Assembly: GCF_002563655.1 (NCBI RefSeq)
Contig: NZ_PDIY01000001.1
Location: 3,384,001 to 3,448,000, forward strand
Origin: Bacillus sp. es.034
GTDB lineage: Bacteria > Bacillota > Bacilli > Bacillales > Bacillaceae_B
Length of the DNA stretch: 64,000 nucleotides
Direction of reading: 5' to 3'
This document shows, one piece after another, positions 51,341 through 62,579 of the stretch; position 1 is the stretch's first letter; every line of letters starts with the position of its first letter. The position numbers and the translations under genes are program-made. The notes beneath the pieces are model-generated. The model was given only the letters and a program-made list of their open reading frames with translations. It made no database searches and was not told where the DNA came from.

Positions 51341-51368
51341 ATTGTACTATCACCATCATAGATGACAA
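51341..51368 (-). promoter_or_regulatory. Upstream SigA-type promoter in the codY-flgB gap
   Basis: Minus strand TTGTCA, 16-base spacer, TACAAT. It would start RNA about 420 bases before flgB. The rest of the 50947-51484 gap is AT-rich and holds no gene I can support. Confidence 0.5.
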
Positions 51369-51484
51369 TACTAAAAGAACAATTGCCGGTAGTCCATTCG
51401 ACTTATTTTCCCTAAACAATCTGACATTTCACTACAAACAACCTACATAAGCTGAGAAGCTCCCAAACTGGCACTATAAAATAT

Positions 51485-51522
51485 AAAAAAAGCTGTTTCC
51501 CGAGGGGGAAACAGCTTTTTAC
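51485..51522 (-). terminator. Intrinsic terminator of codY
   Basis: Perfect 15-bp stem AAAAAGCTGTTTCCC and its complement with a 4-base loop, followed by a T-rich tail on the minus strand. It lies 9 bases after the codY stop and separates the hslUV-codY unit from fla/che. Confidence 0.92.
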
Positions 51523-51530
51523 TTTTACTA

Positions 51531-52310
51531 TTAGTTTGTACGCAATTTATCTAATTCCACCAAGAATTTATTATTCAATACCTTGATGTAAGTACCTTTC
51601 ATTCCCAGGGAACGGGATTCGATCACGCCTGCACTTTCAAGCTTGCGAAGGGCGTTGACGATCACGGAGCGGGTAATTCCGACTCTATCGGCAATTTTAG
51701 AAGCAACCAGAAGTCCTTCATTTCCATTTAATTCTTCAAAGATGTGTTCAATGGCTTCTAACTCACTGTATGAAAGGGAGCTGATTGCCATTTGGACGAC
51801 AGCCTTGCTTCTAGCTTCCACTTCGATTTCTTCGGCTTTTTCACGAAGGATCTCCATCCCTACTACAGTTGCTCCATATTCAGCGAGAATTAGATCATCA
51901 TCTTCAAAGCTTGCTTCAAGACGAGCAAGGATTAATGTTCCTAATCTTTCCCCCCCACCGATGATCGGGACGATGGTCGTTAAACCATTTTTGAAGAACT
52001 CTCTATTTTCAACAGGGAAAGCGGTGTATTCGCTATTTACATCCAGGTTGGGAGATGTTTCTTGTACATTAAATAAATTTTGAGTATACTCTTCAGGAAA
52101 TTGACGGTCAGCAAGCATTTGCTTCATCCGTTCATTTTCGATTTGTTGATTGATGGCATAGCCAAGTAGTTTTCCACGACGGCTAACTACGAACACATTC
52201 GCCTCAATCACCTGACTTAATGTTTCTGACATTTCTTTGAAGTTCACCGGTTTCCCAGCTGCTTTTTGCAGCATGGCATTGATCGTTCTTGTTTTACTTA
52301 ATAAATTCAT
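51531..52310 (-). CDS. codY: Global transcriptional regulator CodY
   Basis: GTP- and branched-chain-amino-acid-sensing repressor of stationary-phase, amino acid and motility genes. It has 259 residues: N-terminal GAF domain (1-150) and C-terminal winged helix-turn-helix ([20 protein letters not shown], about 200-235). Full length. It follows hslU, the usual arrangement, and its likely target, fla/che, lies immediately downstream. Confidence 0.98.
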   Translation of the reverse strand: MNLLSKTRTINAMLQKAAGKPVNFKEMSETLSQVIEANVFVVSRRGKLLGYAINQQIENERMKQMLADRQFPEEYTQNLFNVQETSPNLDVNSEYTAFPVENREFFKNGLTTIVPIIGGGERLGTLILARLEASFEDDDLILAEYGATVVGMEILREKAEEIEVEARSKAVVQMAISSLSYSELEAIEHIFEELNGNEGLLVASKIADRVGITRSVIVNALRKLESAGVIESRSLGMKGTYIKVLNNKFLVELDKLRTN

Positions 52311-52406
52311 TACGTTTCCTCCTACTACAACTAAAGTGTATCTATTATTTAATTTTATATGATCCTTAATCCATCTACCTATACCCCATAAAGGGTAAGG
52401 AAAAAC

Positions 52407-53819
52407 TTAAAGAATGAACTGACTCAGATCTTTATCTTTTGAAATGGCGCCAATTTTATCATCCACATATTGCGGTGTGATCTTTACCGTCTCCAGGGTG
52501 ATATCAGGCGCTTCAAAGGATAGGTCTTCAAGTAGTTTTTCCATGATCGTATGAAGTCTTCTGGCCCCGATATTATCGGTATTTTGATTCACATCATAAG
52601 CGATTTCAGCGAGTCTACGAATAGCATCGTCAGAAAATTCAATTTGTATACCTTCTGTTTCCATTAAAGCGATATATTGTTTAATGATGGCATTATCCGG
52701 CTCAACAAGGATCCGAACGAAGTCGTCTGTAGACAACTTCTGAAGTTCCACCCTGATCGGGAAACGTCCCTGCAATTCAGGGATAAGGTCAGAAGGTTTA
52801 CTCATGTGGAAGGCACCGGCTGCAATGAATAGGACATGATCTGTCTTCACCGAACCATATTTGGTTACAACGGTCGATCCCTCCACCACAGGGAGGATAT
52901 CACGTTGAACGCCTTCCCTGGATACATCAGCAGAAGATTGCCCTGAGCTCTTGCTGGCAATCTTATCGATTTCATCGATGAAGATAATCCCGGATTGCTC
53001 GGCACGGATGATTGCCTCCTGGGTCACTTCATCCATGTCAATCAGCTTTTGAGCTTCCTCATTCGTCAGTACCACTCTTGCTTCTTTCACCTTCAATTTA
53101 CGCTTTTTCTTTTTCTTCGGCATGAAATTACTGAGGGCATCCTGCATATTCATCCCCATTTGTTCCATCCCTGAGCCTTGAAGCATATCAAACATGGATG
53201 CTTGCTGCTCCTCGACTTCAATTGTGATGAATTCCTCTTCCAATTCACCATCTTCAAGTCTTTTTTTCATTCTTCTTCTTTGCTCTTGGAGTGAAATTTC
53301 TTCCTGCTTTTCTTCCTCTTCTTCAGATGTACCTTGTGCCCCGTTGCCGCCGAAGATCATTTCGAATGGGTTTTTGTAAGAAGATGATTTCTTTTTGGAC
53401 GGCACCACAAGCTCTACCAGACGGTGACTTGCATTTTCAGCTGCTCTTTCCCGGACACCGACCATTTTCTCCTCTTTCACCAGACGGACGGATGTCTCAA
53501 CCAGATCTCTGACCATCGATTCAACATCACGTCCAACATAACCCACTTCCGTAAACTTGGTTGCCTCCACTTTTACAAATGGGGCACGGACCAATTTTGC
53601 GATCCTTCTGGCTATTTCCGTTTTACCGACACCCGTCGGCCCCATCATCAGGATATTCTTTGGAATCACTTCATCTTTCAATACATCGGACAGAAGGCTC
53701 CGTCTATAACGATTTCTCAGCGCTACGGCAACCGCTCTCTTGGCGTCCTTTTGGCCTACAATGTATTGATCCAATCGTTCAACTATTTGCCTCGGGGTTA
53801 AGTGATCAGTACTCTTCAT
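52407..53819 (-). CDS. hslU: HslU (ClpY) ATPase subunit of HslVU protease
   Basis: AAA+ unfoldase feeding HslV. It has 470 residues: Walker A GPTGVGKT at 60-67, the variable I-domain (about 130-240, Lys/Glu-rich), Walker [11 protein letters not shown] and the C-terminal tail [12 protein letters not shown] that inserts into HslV. Start taken as ATG 53819; a TTG one codon earlier and a GTG at 53831 are possible alternatives. Confidence 0.96.
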   Translation of the reverse strand: MKSTDHLTPRQIVERLDQYIVGQKDAKRAVAVALRNRYRRSLLSDVLKDEVIPKNILMMGPTGVGKTEIARRIAKLVRAPFVKVEATKFTEVGYVGRDVESMVRDLVETSVRLVKEEKMVGVRERAAENASHRLVELVVPSKKKSSSYKNPFEMIFGGNGAQGTSEEEEEKQEEISLQEQRRRMKKRLEDGELEEEFITIEVEEQQASMFDMLQGSGMEQMGMNMQDALSNFMPKKKKKRKLKVKEARVVLTNEEAQKLIDMDEVTQEAIIRAEQSGIIFIDEIDKIASKSSGQSSADVSREGVQRDILPVVEGSTVVTKYGSVKTDHVLFIAAGAFHMSKPSDLIPELQGRFPIRVELQKLSTDDFVRILVEPDNAIIKQYIALMETEGIQIEFSDDAIRRLAEIAYDVNQNTDNIGARRLHTIMEKLLEDLSFEAPDITLETVKITPQYVDDKIGAISKDKDLSQFIL

Positions 53820-53881
53820 CAAATGGCACACTCCTTACTTTCCTATAGTGTGAGAGAATATCAATTCTTACCTGAACTAGC

Positions 53882-54424
53882 TTAAAGCTCTTCAACGATA
53901 ATTTGGTTATTCGTATATACACATATATCGGCAGCGATTTGAAGGGAAGAACGGGCAATTTCCTTTGCAGTCAAGTGGTCTCCGGCATACTGCTTTAATG
54001 CCCTGCCGGCAGATAATGCGTAATTCCCACCGGAACCGATGGCCAGAATTCCATCATCCGGTTCAATTACTTCACCTGTCCCTGAAATTAACAGAAGGTG
54101 GCTTTCATCCATGACAATCAGCATCGCTTCAAGCTTTCTCAGTACTTTATCGCTCCTCCATTGTTTCGCGAGCTCGACTGCAGCTCTTGGAAGGTTTCCG
54201 TTGAACTCCTGAAGCTTTCCTTCAAACATTTCAGACAAAGTAAACGCATCGGCAACAGATCCCGCGAATCCAGCCAATACTTTTCCATTAAAAAGCTTTC
54301 GTACTTTTTTTGCTGTATGCTTCATGACAACTGAATTACCGAATGTTACCTGCCCGTCACCGGACATCGCACACTTGCCATTATGCTGTACGGCAAATAT
54401 TGTGGTTGCGTGGAATTGTTCCAT
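53882..54424 (-). CDS. hslV: HslV (ClpQ) protease subunit
   Basis: Proteasome-like peptidase. It has 180 residues with the conserved core [20 protein letters not shown] and [11 protein letters not shown]. The N terminus is MEQFHATT: residue 2 is Glu. B. subtilis ClpQ (CodW) starts MSSFHATT and was reported to use its N-terminal Ser as nucleophile; that residue is missing here. The internal Thr pair at 7-8 matches the position of the catalytic Thr of other HslV. Confidence 0.95.
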   Translation of the reverse strand: MEQFHATTIFAVQHNGKCAMSGDGQVTFGNSVVMKHTAKKVRKLFNGKVLAGFAGSVADAFTLSEMFEGKLQEFNGNLPRAAVELAKQWRSDKVLRKLEAMLIVMDESHLLLISGTGEVIEPDDGILAIGSGGNYALSAGRALKQYAGDHLTAKEIARSSLQIAADICVYTNNQIIVEEL

Positions 54425-54444
54425 TTCCTAAACCTCCAACTCTT

Positions 54445-55344
54445 CTAAGCACGTGGGTGATGTGCTAAATACGTTTTTCGTAACTGATCCTTGGATACAT
54501 GGGTATACAGCTGTGTGGATGAAAGCTGAGCGTGTCCAAGAAGTTCCTGAACCGTCCTTAAATCGGCGCCATTATTCAATAAATGGGTTGCAAACGTGTG
54601 ACGCAGCATATGGGGGTGTATCTTCCCCGTCAAGGATGCTTTCTCGATAATCTTATTTAAGATGAGACGGATGCCTCTTTGGGTTAATGCTCCACCACGA
54701 TGGTTGACCAGCAATTGAGTATGGGAAACATCCTTCGCAAGCTTCGGTCGGGAATGTAATATGTATTGTTCTAAGGCATCATGGGCAAAGCTCCCAAATG
54801 GGACATACCTTTCTTTTTTCCCTTTTCCTTTGACCAGGAGCGTCGACATCCCAAGGTCCACATCATCCAACTGTATATTCGTACACTCACTTACACGGAT
54901 CCCCGTCGCATAAAGAAGTTCGAATATGGCCAGGTTACGCATTTCTAATGGGGTGTCCCCTTTACAAGCATCCAGCAATGCCTGTATTTCCTCCTCATAA
55001 AAAAAGGACGGCAATCGCTGTTCCTTCTTCGGAAGATTAACAAACGAAAAGGGGTTATCGAGTAGTTGCTTTTCCCGATTTAAATAACGGTAAAAGCTTC
55101 TGATGCTCGAAACCTTCCTTGAGACGGAAGACCTCTTTAAACCGTGATCATGCAGCTTAGTTAAAAAAAGTCGTGCATCAGAATACTCGACATCTTTTAA
55201 TGAACGTAAACCTTGTTCTTTCATAAATACGTAAAACTCTTCGATATCATGACGATATTGTTCAAATGTATGAACAGAATAATGTTTTTCTATTTGTAAA
55301 TATTCAGTAAAGGAATGTAATTGTTCATCTAATTGCTTATTCAT
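54445..55344 (-). CDS. xerC: Tyrosine recombinase XerC (CodV)
   Basis: Resolves chromosome dimers at dif with its XerD partner. It has 299 residues: SAM-like core-binding N domain and catalytic domain with Arg in ATGIRVSEC, HPHMLRHTFATHLLNNG, and Tyr in SSTQLYTHVS. ATG at 55344 follows GTGAGGTG; longer in-frame start lacks a site. Confidence 0.95.
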   Translation of the reverse strand: MNKQLDEQLHSFTEYLQIEKHYSVHTFEQYRHDIEEFYVFMKEQGLRSLKDVEYSDARLFLTKLHDHGLKRSSVSRKVSSIRSFYRYLNREKQLLDNPFSFVNLPKKEQRLPSFFYEEEIQALLDACKGDTPLEMRNLAIFELLYATGIRVSECTNIQLDDVDLGMSTLLVKGKGKKERYVPFGSFAHDALEQYILHSRPKLAKDVSHTQLLVNHRGGALTQRGIRLILNKIIEKASLTGKIHPHMLRHTFATHLLNNGADLRTVQELLGHAQLSSTQLYTHVSKDQLRKTYLAHHPRA

Positions 55345-55405
55345 GTTTAACACCTCACAAGGGCTACTAAATAGTAACACAACCGGGGGACCCTTGCAAT
55401 GAATT

Positions 55406-56704
55406 TTACACTTTTTTCACAAAGTTCTGAATTGTTTCCAAGGCCCGGTTTGCATGCTGCTCATTGCGTTCTTTCTTCCCTTTTACCTTTTTTGGCAATT
55501 CCGGGAAAAGACCGAAATTGGCATTCATCGGCTGAAAGTTATGTTTATTCGCTGTAGTGATATATCTTGCCATACTTCCCATGGCCGTTTCGTATGGAAA
55601 CACGACGGGTTCTTCTTCTACAGCGAGTTTGGCTGCATTGATACCTGCAATCAATCCGCTTGCAGCAGATTCCACATATCCTTCCACACCTGTCATTTGT
55701 CCGGCGAAAAACAGGTTCTCATGATTCTTCAACTGATACGTATCCTTCAGGACATTGGGTGAATTGATGAAGGTATTCCTGTGCATGACGCCGTACCGTA
55801 CAATATCGGCATTCTCCAGTCCAGGGATCAATTGAAGAACCTCTTTCTGAGGTCCCCACTTTAAATGGGTCTGGAATCCCACAATATTGTAAAGGGTACC
55901 CGCGGCATCATCCTGTCTTAATTGTACAACAGCATATGGACGTTTACCTGTTTTAGGATCTTCAAGTCCGACCGGCTTAAGGGGGCCAAATAACATCGTC
56001 TTTTTCCCGCGGGAAGCCATTACCTCGATGGGCATGCATCCTTCAAAGAAAACTTCTTTCTCAAATTCTTTCAACGGAACCGTCTCAGCAGAGGTAAGGG
56101 CTTCATAGAATCGATTGAACTCACCCTCGGTCATGGGGCAATTCAAATATGCGGCTTCCCCTTTGTCATACCTGGACTTTAAATATACTTTGTCCATATC
56201 GATGGAGTCCTTCTCTATGATCGGGGCAGCCGCGTCATAGAAGTATAAATGTTCTTCCCCTGTCAGTCGTTTGATTTGATTTGAAAGACCTTCACTCGTC
56301 AGTGGCCCGGTGGCAACGATGGTGATCCCCTCAGGAAGCTCCGTTACTTCCTCATTAAACACGGTCACATTCGGGTGGTTCTTCACTTTGTTTGTAACAA
56401 GTGCTGCAAATTCGTGACGATCGACGGCGAGTGCGCCTCCGGCTGGTACAGAGCAGGCATCCGCTGCTGACATGATGACTGAATCCAAACGTCTCATTTC
56501 TTCTTTTAAAACACCGACTGCATTCGTAAGTGTATTCGCTCTAAGTGAATTACTGCACACCAGTTCTGCAAATTTATCTGTATGGTGGGCAGGGGTTTTG
56601 ATGATGGGTCTCATTTCGAAAAGGTTGACCTTTATTCCCCTTTTCGCAATCTGCCAAGCCGCTTCACTTCCCGCTAACCCTGCTCCAATAACATTTACTG
56701 ACAT
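55406..56704 (-). CDS. trmFO: Folate/FAD-dependent tRNA (uracil-54) methyltransferase TrmFO
   Basis: Makes ribothymidine 54 in tRNA using methylene-tetrahydrofolate (Gid). It has 432 residues with FAD motif [13 protein letters not shown] at 4-16, catalytic Cys in [10 protein letters not shown], and a C-terminal [20 protein letters not shown] segment. Lies downstream of topA past a terminator. Confidence 0.96.
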   Translation of the reverse strand: MSVNVIGAGLAGSEAAWQIAKRGIKVNLFEMRPIIKTPAHHTDKFAELVCSNSLRANTLTNAVGVLKEEMRRLDSVIMSAADACSVPAGGALAVDRHEFAALVTNKVKNHPNVTVFNEEVTELPEGITIVATGPLTSEGLSNQIKRLTGEEHLYFYDAAAPIIEKDSIDMDKVYLKSRYDKGEAAYLNCPMTEGEFNRFYEALTSAETVPLKEFEKEVFFEGCMPIEVMASRGKKTMLFGPLKPVGLEDPKTGKRPYAVVQLRQDDAAGTLYNIVGFQTHLKWGPQKEVLQLIPGLENADIVRYGVMHRNTFINSPNVLKDTYQLKNHENLFFAGQMTGVEGYVESAASGLIAGINAAKLAVEEEPVVFPYETAMGSMARYITTANKHNFQPMNANFGLFPELPKKVKGKKERNEQHANRALETIQNFVKKV

Positions 56705-56826
56705 TTATCTTTTGACCTCCTACATTCCGAACGCTTTATCCCAATTGCATTGTACACCAAGGGACAATGATAAGAAAGATAATTGTATATTGAAAATATG
56801 TATGATTTGTTACAAAGATTCAGAGA

Positions 56827-56886
56827 AAACACAAAAGGGCCGACCCACCAGGTAATAGAGAAATCACCTGTTGGGACAGTCCCTCG
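56827..56886 (-). terminator. Intrinsic terminator of topA
   Basis: Minus strand AGGGACTGTCCC...ACAGGT pairs with ACCTG...TGGG...GGCCCT and is followed by TTTTGTGTTTT. It lies after topA, before trmFO. Confidence 0.7.
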
Positions 56887-56932
56887 TTCCATTGTATTCG
56901 TTCATTGTTCAACAATCAATCGTTTTTGATCA

Positions 56933-59008
56933 CTATTTCTGTGGTTCTTCTTTATAATCACAATTCGTACATTGAATTTGATTACCCTTTTTAAGCTTCT
57001 TCTCCACGAGCAGCTCTGAACATTTAGGACATTTCCGTTCAATCGGTTTATCCCATGATAAGAAATCACATTCTGGATACTGGTCACATCCGTAGAAAAT
57101 ACGCTTCTTCTTGCTTTTACGCTCAATGATATTCCCTTTTTCACATTTAGGGCATTTCACACCGATCTCTTTCACGATCGGCTTGGTATTACGACAATCC
57201 GGGAAGTTGCTGCAGGCCATGAACTTACCGTATCGTCCCATCTTGAATACCATTGCGTGACCGCATTCTTCACAGTCTTCACCGGCAGGTTCATCCCGGA
57301 TTTCAATTTTCTCCATTTCATTTTCCGCTTTTTCGAGATGTTTTTCAAAATCTTGATAAAAGCGGTCAATGATTCTTTCCCACTTCACATTTCCATCCTC
57401 GATGTCATCCAGGCTCCGCTCCATGTTCGCTGTGAACTCGACATCGATGATATCCGGGAAGAATTCTCTCACTAACTCTAACACGATTTCTCCAAGCTCC
57501 GTCGGGATAAATCGCTTGTTATCCAGAGTAACGTAACCTCTCCTTTGAATCGTATCAAGGGTCGGAGCATAGGTGGACGGTCTCCCGATACCGAGTTCTT
57601 CCAGTGTTTTCACGAGTCTTGCCTCGGTATATCTTGGCGGCGGCTGGGTGAAATGCTGATTCGGGTCAATGTTTTCACTTTTCACTTTATCTTTTTCTTC
57701 CAATGCAGGAAGGAAATTGTCTTTTTCTTCTTTCTGATCATCCGATCCCTCAACATATACCTTCATGAAGCCGGGGAATTTAACTTTTGAACCAGAAGCT
57801 CTAAACATGACGGAGCCGTTTACAAGATCCACGCTCATCGTGTCCATGATCGCAGGTGCCATCTCACTTGCTACGAAACGTTCCCAGATCAATTTATAAA
57901 GGCGATATTGGTCTCTTGAAAGGAACTGTTTAACCGAAGACGGATCCCTTAAGGTACTGGTCGGCCGAACAGCTTCATGGGCATCCTGGGCTTTTTGTTG
58001 TTTTTTCTCTTTACGCTCAGATTGCTTGATAAAATCCTGACCATATTTACTCACGATGTATTCATTGGCTTCTTTTTGAGCTACTTCAGAAATCCGGGTG
58101 GAGTCCGTTCTCATGTATGTGATAAATCCGACGGTTCCTTGTTTTCCCATTTCGATTCCTTCGTATAATTGCTGTGCAAGCATCATCGTCTTCTTTGCCC
58201 GGAAGTTTAATTTACGGGCTGCTTCCTGTTGAAGGGATGAAGTGGTAAACGGAGGTGCGGGATTTCTCTTTCTTTCCTTCTTAGTGACTTTATTCACTTC
58301 GAAAGACTTCCCTTTTACCTTACCAAGAACCTCTTTCACTTCTTCTTCCGTCTTCAATTCCACCTTTTTACCGTCAATACCATAAAAAGATGCCTGGAAT
58401 GTATCATTGCCTTTGGTGAATTCTGCTTCAATGGACCAATACTCTTCAGGAGTGAAGGCTTTGATTTCATTTTCCCTGTCAATGATCAGCCGGACTGCAA
58501 CGGATTGGACCCGTCCTGCACTTAGTCCCTTTTTCACTTTTTTCCATAATAATGGGCTGATGTTGTATCCAACTAACCTGTCTAAAATTCTTCGTGCCTG
58601 CTGAGCATCAACCAGGTCCATATTGATTGCACGGGGATGTTTGAATGATTCTTTGATCGCATCCTTTGTGATTTCGTTGAATACGACCCGGCATTCCGAA
58701 GTGGTGTCCATATCAAGGCTATGTGCCAAGTGCCACGCGATCGCTTCCCCTTCTCTGTCGGGGTCGGCTGCAAGAAAGATTCTTTTCACTTTTTTCGCAG
58801 CGGTTTTTAATTCTTTTAATACAGGACCTTTGCCACGTATAGTGATATACTTTGGTTCGAATTCATTCTCGACATCCACGCCCATCTGACTTTTTGGCAA
58901 GTCCCTGACGTGGCCCATCGATGCCCTGACCTTATATTTTTTTCCTAAATAACGTTCAATCGTTTTCGCCTTAGCCGGCGATTCCACTATTACTAAATAA
59001 TCTGCCAT
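56933..59008 (-). CDS. topA: DNA topoisomerase I
   Basis: Relaxes negative supercoils. It has 691 residues: TOPRIM ([29 protein letters not shown] at 81-89), active-site Tyr in [12 protein letters not shown], and three C-terminal four-Cys zinc fingers ([52 protein letters not shown]). ATG at 59008 follows AAGGAGG. Confidence 0.97.
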   Translation of the reverse strand: MADYLVIVESPAKAKTIERYLGKKYKVRASMGHVRDLPKSQMGVDVENEFEPKYITIRGKGPVLKELKTAAKKVKRIFLAADPDREGEAIAWHLAHSLDMDTTSECRVVFNEITKDAIKESFKHPRAINMDLVDAQQARRILDRLVGYNISPLLWKKVKKGLSAGRVQSVAVRLIIDRENEIKAFTPEEYWSIEAEFTKGNDTFQASFYGIDGKKVELKTEEEVKEVLGKVKGKSFEVNKVTKKERKRNPAPPFTTSSLQQEAARKLNFRAKKTMMLAQQLYEGIEMGKQGTVGFITYMRTDSTRISEVAQKEANEYIVSKYGQDFIKQSERKEKKQQKAQDAHEAVRPTSTLRDPSSVKQFLSRDQYRLYKLIWERFVASEMAPAIMDTMSVDLVNGSVMFRASGSKVKFPGFMKVYVEGSDDQKEEKDNFLPALEEKDKVKSENIDPNQHFTQPPPRYTEARLVKTLEELGIGRPSTYAPTLDTIQRRGYVTLDNKRFIPTELGEIVLELVREFFPDIIDVEFTANMERSLDDIEDGNVKWERIIDRFYQDFEKHLEKAENEMEKIEIRDEPAGEDCEECGHAMVFKMGRYGKFMACSNFPDCRNTKPIVKEIGVKCPKCEKGNIIERKSKKKRIFYGCDQYPECDFLSWDKPIERKCPKCSELLVEKKLKKGNQIQCTNCDYKEEPQK

Positions 59009-59082
59009 CCAATAAGCCTCCTTAAAGAGGAAAATAATCACTGTTTTATAGCACCTTGGAATGTTTTTTTAACAAGCACAAA

Positions 59083-59096
59083 CGGAAACGTTTACA
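59083..59096. promoter_or_regulatory. cre-like (CcpA) site in topA leader
   Basis: Minus strand TGTAAACGTTTCCG matches TGWAARCGYTWNCW at 13 of 14 positions. It is about 90 bases downstream of the predicted topA start point. Confidence 0.4.
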
Positions 59097-59193
59097 CTTA
59101 CATTCACATAGGTGTAAGAATTTTTTCAGTGTAGAGAAGTACTGCTCTTATCTATTTATTTCTCATATATACAGTTTTTGATACCTGTTGCAA

Positions 59194-59222
59194 AATGTAT
59201 AACAGTTTCACCATAAATGCAA
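59194..59222 (-). promoter_or_regulatory. SigA-type promoter of topA
   Basis: Minus strand TTGCAT, 17-base spacer, TACATT. It lies in the AT-rich 301-base gap between dprA and topA, which holds no gene I can support. Confidence 0.55.
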
Positions 59223-59309
59223 CCATTTTGTATGAAATACATTTGATATTCACCGTTTTATGTTCACAAAATCCCTTTATTAATAGATTTTACATCATAT
59301 TTTTGAAGT

Positions 59310-60185
59310 TTATACCTTGAGCTCTGAAAATATGTCTTCTATTGTCAGGACCATTTTGGCTCCTTCTTGTATAAGGGAGTTTGTTCCTTCTGCCAACGGA
59401 TCGTGTATGGACCCTGGCAAGCAAAGGACTTCTCTCCCTTCGTTCAATGCATAATCAGCCGTGATAAATGTACCGCTCTTTTTTCTGGCTTCGGTGACAA
59501 GTACCGCATCACTGATACCGCTGATGATTCGATTTCTAAATGGAAAATGCCATTTTTCCGGCTTGATATAAGGGGGATATTCCGAAAGGAGAAGATGGTG
59601 AGCCATCATATGGTTGGCCAAATCGACATTTTGTTTAGGATAAATATGCTGGAATCCTCCCCCCAGCACACCTATCGTTCTGCCTCCAGATCTTATCGCT
59701 TCTTTATGTGCGATCGTATCTGCCCCTTTTGCGAGTCCACTTACGATCACGATTTCATGTTTGACCAGCTCTGGAATCATCGTGTGAAGAACTTTCTCTG
59801 TGTATGAGGTGGCATCTCTTGAACCTATCACAGCTAATTTTGGAGAGGCTGGGAGCAGTTTTCTGTCCCCTTTTAAAAAGAGGAGAAATGGGGGATCATA
59901 TACATTTTTCAACAAGAGGGGATAATCATCATCAAAAAGGGTGATCCACTCTATGTTGTTCTCGGCATAGAGCTGCATATAGCGTTTTGAAGAAAAGGAA
60001 TGGAGGTCTTTATAGAAGGTTTCTATATTCGTAGAAGTGGAACGGGTTATCTGTTGGAGCTTTGATATAGGAAGTTCAAGGACAGAGTGAAGATCCCGAT
60101 ACGTTTCAAACAATCGTTTTATTCCTTTCAAACCAATTCCCCGGCAGTGATGAATGTGAAAGACAAGGTTACGATTTCCTTTCAT
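59310..60185 (-). CDS. dprA: DNA processing protein DprA (Smf)
   Basis: Loads RecA on incoming single-stranded DNA in transformation. It has 291 residues: N-terminal helical (SAM-like) part and Rossmann domain with GLAKGADTIAHKEAIRSGGR, LSEYPPY, and RNRIISGISDAVLV. ATG at 60185 follows AGGAGGC; longer in-frame starts lack a site. Confidence 0.95.
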   Translation of the reverse strand: MKGNRNLVFHIHHCRGIGLKGIKRLFETYRDLHSVLELPISKLQQITRSTSTNIETFYKDLHSFSSKRYMQLYAENNIEWITLFDDDYPLLLKNVYDPPFLLFLKGDRKLLPASPKLAVIGSRDATSYTEKVLHTMIPELVKHEIVIVSGLAKGADTIAHKEAIRSGGRTIGVLGGGFQHIYPKQNVDLANHMMAHHLLLSEYPPYIKPEKWHFPFRNRIISGISDAVLVTEARKKSGTFITADYALNEGREVLCLPGSIHDPLAEGTNSLIQEGAKMVLTIEDIFSELKV

Positions 60186-60215
60186 TAAATGCCTCCTAAC
60201 GATCAAGTTAAAATA

Positions 60216-60253
60216 GATAAAATCGAGACTGACAGCCAAGCCGTCAGTCTCAA
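60216..60253 (-). terminator. Intrinsic terminator of sucCD
   Basis: Perfect 9-bp stem GAGACTGAC/GTCAGTCTC with a 9-base loop, followed by ATTTTATCTATTTT on the minus strand. It lies 8 bases after the sucD stop. Confidence 0.88.
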
Positions 60254-60260
60254 TACAAGA

Positions 60261-61163
60261 TTAATGTGTTTTACATTTATCGAGAATTCCCTCTTCTTTA
60301 AGCACCTTGATCAATGTTTCACCCATATCTGAAGGAGTTGGCGCAACTTGAATCCCACACTCGTTCATAACGCGGATTTTCTCATCTGCCGTCCCTTTAC
60401 CACCTGAAATAATCGCACCGGCATGGCCCATACGTTTCCCTGGAGGTGCTGTACGTCCACCGATGAAGCCCACTACAGGCTTCGTCATATTTGCCTTGAT
60501 CCACTCAGCGGCCTCTTCTTCTGCAGTACCACCGATTTCACCGATCATGATCACAGCATACGTATCTTCATCTTCGTTGAATGCTTTCAGTACGTCGATG
60601 AAATCTGTACCGTTTACAGGGTCTCCTCCGATACCGACTGCCGTCGACTGTCCGATTCCAGCTTGTGAAAGTTGATGTACGGCTTCATACGTCAATGTAC
60701 CGGAACGGGAAACAACCCCAACATGACCTTTTGTATGGATGTAACCAGGCATGATCCCAATCTTACATTCGTCAGGAGTGATGACTCCAGGACAGTTCGG
60801 TCCGACAAGGCGTGTTTTCTTGCCTTCCATGTAACGCTTAACCTTCACCATATCCAATACAGGGATATGCTCTGTGATACAAATGGCCAGATCAAGCTCG
60901 GCATCGACCGCTTCCATGATTGCATCTGCTGCAAATGGAGCAGGAACATAAATGACTGATGCATTTACGCCAGTTGCTTTCTTTGCTTCTTCCACAGTAT
61001 TGAAAACTGGTACGCCTTCAACCTCTGTTCCGCCTTTTCCAGGTGTAACACCTGCCACGATCTGTGTACCGTATTCAAGCATTTGCTTCGTATGGAAAAG
61101 AGCTGTTGATCCTGTAATTCCTTGTACAACAACCTTGGTATCTTTATTAATAAATACGCTCAT
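60261..61163 (-). CDS. sucD: Succinyl-CoA synthetase alpha subunit
   Basis: Forms with SucC the TCA-cycle enzyme making succinate and ATP/GTP. It has 300 residues with the CoA-binding [16 protein letters not shown], and phospho-His in [20 protein letters not shown]. It starts 16 bases after sucC. Confidence 0.97.
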   Translation of the reverse strand: MSVFINKDTKVVVQGITGSTALFHTKQMLEYGTQIVAGVTPGKGGTEVEGVPVFNTVEEAKKATGVNASVIYVPAPFAADAIMEAVDAELDLAICITEHIPVLDMVKVKRYMEGKKTRLVGPNCPGVITPDECKIGIMPGYIHTKGHVGVVSRSGTLTYEAVHQLSQAGIGQSTAVGIGGDPVNGTDFIDVLKAFNEDEDTYAVIMIGEIGGTAEEEAAEWIKANMTKPVVGFIGGRTAPPGKRMGHAGAIISGGKGTADEKIRVMNECGIQVAPTPSDMGETLIKVLKEEGILDKCKTH

Positions 61164-61179
61164 TAGTCCCCCGCCTTTC

Positions 61180-62340
61180 TCAGCCTACTTGCTCAACGAT
61201 TTTTTGTGCGCCGTCTGCCATGGATTCAGCTGCAATGATATTCAAGCCTGATTGATTCAGGATTTCTTTACCTAAGTCTACATTCGTACCTTCAAGACGT
61301 ACGACAAGAGGTACTTGAAGACCGATTTGCTTAGCTGCTTCTACAACACCCGTTGCGATGACATCACATTTCATGATTCCACCGAAGATATTCACGAAAA
61401 TACCTTTGACGTTTTCATCAGAAAGGATGATTTTGAATGCTTCTGTTACCTTTTCAGCTGTGGCACCGCCCCCAACATCAAGGAAGTTAGCGGGATCTCC
61501 GCCGTAATGCTTCACGATATCCATCGTGGCCATGGCAAGACCAGCACCATTTACCATACAGCCGATATTCCCATCAAGGGAAATATAGCTCAGGTCATAT
61601 TTGGAAGCTTCGATTTCTTTCGCATCCTCTTCTTCAAGATCGCGTAATTCGATGACATCCTTCTGACGGTATAATGCATTTGAATCGAAGTTGAACTTCG
61701 CATCAAGTGCCATGACGTCCCCATCACCAGTCACCACTAACGGGTTGATTTCAACAATTGACGCATCCTTTTGGATGTACACATTGTAAAGACCCATCAT
61801 GAACTTAGCTGCTTTCCCGACAAGCTTTTGAGGGATATTGATATTGAATGCAATACGTCTCGCCTGGAAACCTGTTAATCCCACAACTGGATCGATATAC
61901 TCTTTAAAGATTTTTTCAGGTGTTTGTTCTGCTACTTCTTCGATTTCCGTTCCGCCTTCTTCAGATGCCATCAGGACAACTTGGGAAGTTGCACGGTCGA
62001 GTACAAGACCTACATAATACTCTTTCTTGATATCACAGCCTTCTTCGATAAGTAAGCGCTTTACTTCCTTACCTTCAGGACCCGTTTGGTGAGTAACTAA
62101 AGTTTTTCCGATTAATTCCTCTGCATATGTACGCACTTCGTCAAGGCTCTTGGCAATTTTGACTCCGCCTGCTTTGCCCCGTCCACCTGCGTGGATTTGC
62201 GCCTTTACAACATATACGCTAGAATCTAACGTCTTCGCCGCTTCTACTGCCTCTTCAGCTGTAAAAGCCACTTTACCATTTGGTACGGATACCCCGTAAT
62301 TTCTGAGGATTTCTTTACCTTGATATTCATGGATATTCAT
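61180..62340 (-). CDS. sucC: Succinyl-CoA synthetase beta subunit
   Basis: Carries the ATP-grasp nucleotide site. It has 386 residues from [20 protein letters not shown], with [36 protein letters not shown], and [15 protein letters not shown] at 62340 follows AGGAGG; an earlier in-frame start crosses the promoter and is rejected. Confidence 0.97.
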   Translation of the reverse strand: MNIHEYQGKEILRNYGVSVPNGKVAFTAEEAVEAAKTLDSSVYVVKAQIHAGGRGKAGGVKIAKSLDEVRTYAEELIGKTLVTHQTGPEGKEVKRLLIEEGCDIKKEYYVGLVLDRATSQVVLMASEEGGTEIEEVAEQTPEKIFKEYIDPVVGLTGFQARRIAFNINIPQKLVGKAAKFMMGLYNVYIQKDASIVEINPLVVTGDGDVMALDAKFNFDSNALYRQKDVIELRDLEEEDAKEIEASKYDLSYISLDGNIGCMVNGAGLAMATMDIVKHYGGDPANFLDVGGGATAEKVTEAFKIILSDENVKGIFVNIFGGIMKCDVIATGVVEAAKQIGLQVPLVVRLEGTNVDLGKEILNQSGLNIIAAESMADGAQKIVEQVG

Positions 62341-62372
62341 TTTCCATCCTCCTATCAAACTCTTCAAAAAAT

Positions 62373-62386
62373 AGACTGCGCTTTCA
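62373..62386. promoter_or_regulatory. cre-like (CcpA) site at sucC
   Basis: Minus strand TGAAAGCGCAGTCT matches TGWAARCGYTWNCW at 12 of 14 positions and overlaps the predicted transcription start, a repressing position. Confidence 0.45.
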
Positions 62387-62414
62387 TTGTATAAAATGAC
62401 AGTATATATGTCTA
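62386..62414 (-). promoter_or_regulatory. SigA-type promoter of sucCD
   Basis: Minus strand TAGACA, 17-base spacer, TACAAT; the -10 abuts the cre-like site. The 62415-62579 gap upstream is AT-rich and without a supported gene. Confidence 0.65.
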
Positions 62415-62579
62415 CCATTATGCTAAAAATATTATATTAATTTAAAAATTCTGAACATATTTTGATAGAATCCATCCATATCAAGCCATTTTCACTGGGA
62501 GAAACGCATATAAATTATTATACTCGAAAAATATAATTCAGCTATTCAATCCAACCTCTTCATGGTTAGTTCTATCGGG

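Noticed and set aside
51120-51365. 81-codon open frame on the plus strand in the codY-flgB gap
   Set aside because: No ribosome site, low-complexity content, opposite to all neighbours and overlapping the regulatory elements.
50947-51480. SigD-dependent promoter upstream of flgB, as known in B. subtilis
   Set aside because: I searched for TAAA-N15-GCCGATAT on the minus strand and found only poor partial matches.
62415-62579. CodY box and second promoter upstream of sucC
   Set aside because: The best CodY match (62445-62459) has four mismatches, and the TATAAT there lacks a -35 element.
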